Assembly (NCBI GenBank): GCA_027600665.1
Contig: JADGJL010000154.1
Coordinates: 1 to 36,741, forward strand
DNA from: Irineochytrium annulatum
Lineage: Eukaryota; Chytridiomycota; Chytridiomycetes; Chytridiales; Chytridiaceae
Direction: 5' to 3'
Length of the DNA: 36,741 nt
This document shows positions 33,406-36,741 of this stretch, piece after piece. The notes under the pieces are model-generated. The model saw nothing but the letters and a program-made list of their open reading frames with translations. It was not told the DNA's origin and did not search any database. The first letter of the stretch is position 1, and every line of letters starts with the position of its first letter. Made by a program: the position numbers and the translations under genes.

Positions 33406-35270
33406 TTACTCGTCCTCCCTATCCACGTAGTTCGCCATGGGATCATTGAACATTGCCTTCTTTAACCGGAAGGCTTCCAACTCCTCCTAAGAACGATCAT
33501 CAGTTTCTAGTTACTAATAATCAATCGATTTACTAACCTCCGTAGTTTCGGTCTCAATGGCTTGGTTGCTGTATTTGCCTTTCTTCCGCGGCTCCTCCTC
33601 GGCCTTCTTCCTCAACTCCTCCTTCTCCAAAGCCTTCTTCAACTTATCGTCATCCAGAGACACCTCGCCTTCGCCTAGCCTCTCTCCCCTACCCCTCTTC
33701 CCCAACGGCCCGCCACCACCACCGTTGGCTTTGATCCCAGAACCGAGGCCTTTCATAATCTTCTGCGTGTTTGCTTCCAGAAGAGTCTTGGGCGGCGCGT
33801 TCATCGACTCCTGCATTAAGGCCGCCGACGCCTTTTCAGCCTCAATACCCGCAACCCCGGTGCAGTACGAGTGCTTAGATAGCAGATGACAGCACGCGAA
33901 GCCCCATTTTCCGTTGACCCAGTACGACCCCCAGACAGCCGTGTGATTTAACGGAAAGCTGAAGACGCCGTAAGTGATTGTCTATCACAACAAATCCTAA
34001 TTACCTATCTTCTTCGTACTTTGACCGAACCTTCGCCTTCTCTTGCCCCTTAATAACCTTCCCCGTCTGCGAATATTCCACATATGATTCCGATTGGGCG
34101 AGGAGTAGTTCCTTTGGAGGCGCCTGCAGGTACTCGCTCCCTCCGTATGTTGCGAGGATAGAATCCTTTTGACTTTCCGACACCTTCTCCTTCTTTTTCT
34201 GGTACTCCTGAAAAAGTAGTTCTCCTTGCGTCGGATTGGCGTTCAAATGCACGTCCTTCCCTCTCTCCTCCGCTTGCCAAGCGAATGCCTGCAATTTCGC
34301 CATATTCGGCGCGTCGCCCGTCCATCTCACGAAATTATCGCCAGCGTAAACAAGGTCGTTCGCATCCTTCTCTGGCACCGGATTATCTCTCATGGAACGT
34401 GTCTTCGGATCATAGTAGGCGGAGTTCACGTCGAGGTTGAGCAGGTACTTCGCCGTGTCTTCTCGGATCCGCAAGTTCCGGACCGTTGTCCGCGTCTTCG
34501 CATCCAACTTCTGACCAACGGCCTCGGCCGCGTCTGCGTACTTGTCCTCGTCCTGCTCGTCATCGCTGCCGCTCTCCTCGCCCTCCTTCGCGTCCTCCGC
34601 CTCCTTCGCCTCATCGTCTTTCCCTTCAACCTTCTTCGACGTCAATTTCTCCTTCGCCTTCTGCTCCCGGATCTTTTGCCGCTCCATATCAATCAACTCC
34701 CACTCCTCGACGATCTTTGAGTGCTCGCTAGGGTCGTATCCATTCCACCGATCCCGTTTGGCTTCGAAGCCCAGATTCACGCTTTGAACAGCCTCGTCCG
34801 CCGCGATGTTCTTCCGCGTAAACTTCGCGCCAACCCGCCGCGGTCGGTCCAGGCAGTCCTTCGTCTTATGCGTCATCGCACCACTACGCCTTGAGTCAGC
34901 TTTTCTGGCGATTTGGAGGAAGCCACCCACCAATTCTCGCAAGCGCCTTTCCGGTACTTCTTCGCTGTACCCAGCGTCTTCCCGCGATCGTACCAGTCGT
35001 CTATGCCCCCTTTCACCACGTCGACGCCGACCGTTCTTTGATGCTTCAGCGTCGGGTGGTTAATGTCTAAGTACCATGGCGCTTGCGAGATGTAGTGAGG
35101 GATATGGGGGTTGATGTCCTGGCCGGTCTCCGGATCGACTTCGGCAGGGAGCGTTCCTGCCTTCCGTTGTTCTTCGATCGCCTTTATTGAAGCGTTAGGG
35201 TTTGCATCGAGCCGCAAGGACGTACTTTCTGTCGCTTAAAGTCCTCGCGACTCAGCTTAGCGTCGGCCAT
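33406..35270 (-). CDS. SLU7: Pre-mRNA splicing factor SLU7
   Basis: SLU7 acts at the second step of splicing in 3' splice-site choice. Exons: 35270-35226, 35181-34931, 34883-34005, 33958-33538, 33486-33406; 558 aa. The family start [15 protein letters not shown] joins [16 protein letters not shown] and the block [16 protein letters not shown]. The zinc knuckle [14 protein letters not shown] is complete (C96, C99, H104, C109) and followed by [10 protein letters not shown]. Later landmarks are [32 protein letters not shown] and [10 protein letters not shown] with KWGFACC and SYCTG. The C-terminus is Lys/Glu-rich and ends [12 protein letters not shown]. The stop is only 29 bp before the CSN8 start on the same strand. 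Confidence 0.94.
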
Positions 35271-35633
35271 GATCTTATTTAACAGCTCACGCTTATTGGG
35301 ATTGTGGGCTTGTAGTAAAAAGACGGCAGGCTGCCCAAACTCTCGTAATCCCCCGTCCTTTCCTCAACTAAATAATGATTGCCCGCCTTTACGATTCCAC
35401 ATGCTCCACCAATCACAAAAAAAATTTATTGTCCGCGGTATTCTTTTTATTGCTCTTGTGGTAAAGACTGAATGAGCTCCTATTGGATCCCATGAAGTAG
35501 CAGGATAAAGGGTTTACTGCTAAAGCAGGTGGGGACGCAAAAAGAACACATAACGAAGAGGCTTGAAAGCTTTCTGAGGTCAATTACGGCGTCTAAATCT
35601 CTGTCCAGGCATCAAATCGAGCCAACAAACCGG
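35271..35633. other. Divergent promoter region between SLU7 and CAF40
   Basis: 363 bp between two genes transcribed in opposite directions. The frame of CAF40 stays open upstream to about 35529 but contains no ATG before 35634. An A-rich patch near 35420 is the only compositional feature. No further gene is supported. Confidence 0.45.
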
Positions 35634-36699
35634 ATGGATATCTATAGTGGCTACAATCCCAAGGCCGCGTCCTCCGGCCTGGACGAGGAGAAGGTTTACA
35701 CGCTCATTCTGGATTTGACGAATCCGCAAACGAGGGAGCAGGCTCTCCTGGAACTTAGCAAAAAACGGGAGGCTTACGAGGATCTGGCGCCGATTCTATG
35801 GCACTCCTTCGGTGGGGAATTGTGTGTCTGTAAGGTTTTTAACGCATTCCAAGGCGTCATGGCCGCGTTGCTTCAGGAGATTGTCTCCGTGTACCCAGCG
35901 CTGGCCCCTCCGACCTTGACTGGGCATGCTTCAAATCGCGTCTGCAACGCGCTCGCTTTGTTGCAGTGCGTCGCGAGTCACAACGAGACTCGTGGTCTGT
36001 TTCTGAATGGTTTGTTCGCTTTAAGAAGATTGCGAAAACTCACAGAGCTAGCACATATCCCACTGTTTCTGTATCCTTTTTTGAACACAACGAGCAAGAC
36101 CAGGCCGTTTGAGTACTTGCGCTTGACCAGCCTCGGCGTGATCGGGGCCTTAGTTAAGGTATTATAGGATAAGGCGAGGAAGCTTCCTAATAACAGGCTT
36201 AGAATGACAACCCCGAAGTCATCAACTTCCTCCTGTCGACTGAGATTATCCCGTTGTGTCTGCGAATAATGGAGAGCGGAAGCGAGCTTTCAAAAACGGT
36301 AAGTAAGACACAAGTACAATTTTAGACGTTGTAGACTTTCCTGTCCCGAAGCTAATTGCAAATCAGGTGGCTATCTTCATCGTGCAAAAGATCCTGCTGG
36401 ATGACGTCGGCCTGAACTACATTTGCCAAACGTACGAGAGATTTTCGGCCGTTGGAACAGTGCTTGCAAATATGGTCAGCCAGCTGGTTGAGCAGCAAAG
36501 CGTTCGGCTGCTCAAACACGTCATTCGCTGTTACTTGCGGCTTTCGGATAATCCTCGGGCACGCGAGGCTTTGCGTCAATGTCTACCCGAGCCGCTTCGG
36601 GATTCGACATTCTCTGTAATATTGAAAGACGACATTACGACCAAGAGATGTCTCGCGGTAACTATTTATAATCTAATTTCGTTACTTACGGGGACTTAG
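35634..36699 (+). CDS. CAF40: CCR4-NOT subunit CAF40 / CNOT9 (RCD1)
   Basis: An armadillo-repeat subunit of the CCR4-NOT deadenylase that recruits mRNA-binding regulators. Exons: 35634-35811, 35854-36009, 36052-36158, 36203-36298, 36367-36699; 289 aa. Almost every segment matches the highly conserved family: [117 protein letters not shown] and [12 protein letters not shown]. Introns 1 and 2 are both 42 bp with no in-frame stop; removing them restores HSFGVMAALL and GLFLNAHIPLF. The last base of the stop is 42 bp from the window edge. Confidence 0.95.
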
Positions 36700-36741
36700 A
36701 CATTGTTGATAAATTTGAGCGACAACTGAATGGTTATTGGG

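Overview
This window is a gene-dense, intron-rich fragment of a nuclear genome, most likely from a zoosporic (flagellated) fungus of the Chytridiomycota or a related early-diverging lineage. The fungal signature is strong: a fused ARG5,6 arginine-biosynthesis gene with a mitochondrial presequence, a PRS1-type PRPP synthetase with an internal non-homologous region, YMC-type carrier, SFT2, GMH1/UNC50, CAF40, SLU7, RRP7 and UMP1. The flagellum is inferred from a full-length RPGRIP1L, a ciliary transition-zone protein missing from fungi that lost cilia. I reconstructed about 78 introns by splice signals, reading phase and family alignment. They run from 38 to 116 bp, mostly 40-60 bp, often with a CTAAC/CTGAC-like branch site.

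Layout. 1-160: end of a Pro-rich single-pass membrane protein (+). 1018-2621: PRS1 (-). 2857-3092: decayed inositol polyphosphate 5-phosphatase fragment (+). 3618-4474: GPALPP1/DUF3752 (-), divergent from GatC (4537-4970, +). 5131-6266: YMC-like mitochondrial carrier (-). 6630-8075: acidic orphan protein (+). 8334-9319: GMH1/UNC50 (+). 9687-12658: multi-dsRBD OAS-like nucleotidyltransferase (-), divergent from a GT2-like glycosyltransferase (12755-14042, +). 14015-15277: MoaA/MOCS1A (-), overlapping the glycosyltransferase tail-to-tail and divergent from SFT2 (15432-16234, +). 16350-20750: RPGRIP1L (-). 20916-21650: UMP1 (-). 21758-24577: ARG5,6 (-). 25399-27645: Met-rich single-pass membrane protein (+). 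27748-29694: F-box/LRR protein (+). 29759-31132: DnaJ-type zinc-finger protein without a J domain (-). 31254-32378: RRP7 (-). 32486-33376: CSN8 (-). 33406-35270: SLU7 (-). 35634-36699: CAF40/CNOT9 (+).

Most genes are unrelated housekeeping functions packed 30-370 bp apart, with several divergent pairs sharing 62-154 bp. There is no operon or gene-cluster logic overall. Loose themes are protein turnover (UMP1, CSN8, F-box/LRR), RNA metabolism (SLU7, RRP7, CAF40, GPALPP1), Golgi/vesicle transport (GMH1, SFT2) and mitochondrial function (carrier, GatC, ARG5,6, MoaA).

The standout is the gene at 9687-12658. It encodes four double-stranded RNA-binding domains followed by a nucleotidyltransferase with an intact GG...DID...D catalytic signature and an OAS1-type C-terminal domain, then a roughly 170-residue extension ending in a hydrophobic segment. 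It looks like a dsRNA-sensing nucleotide-second-messenger enzyme in a fungus. No tRNA, rRNA, CRISPR array, transposon or virus-derived gene was recognised.
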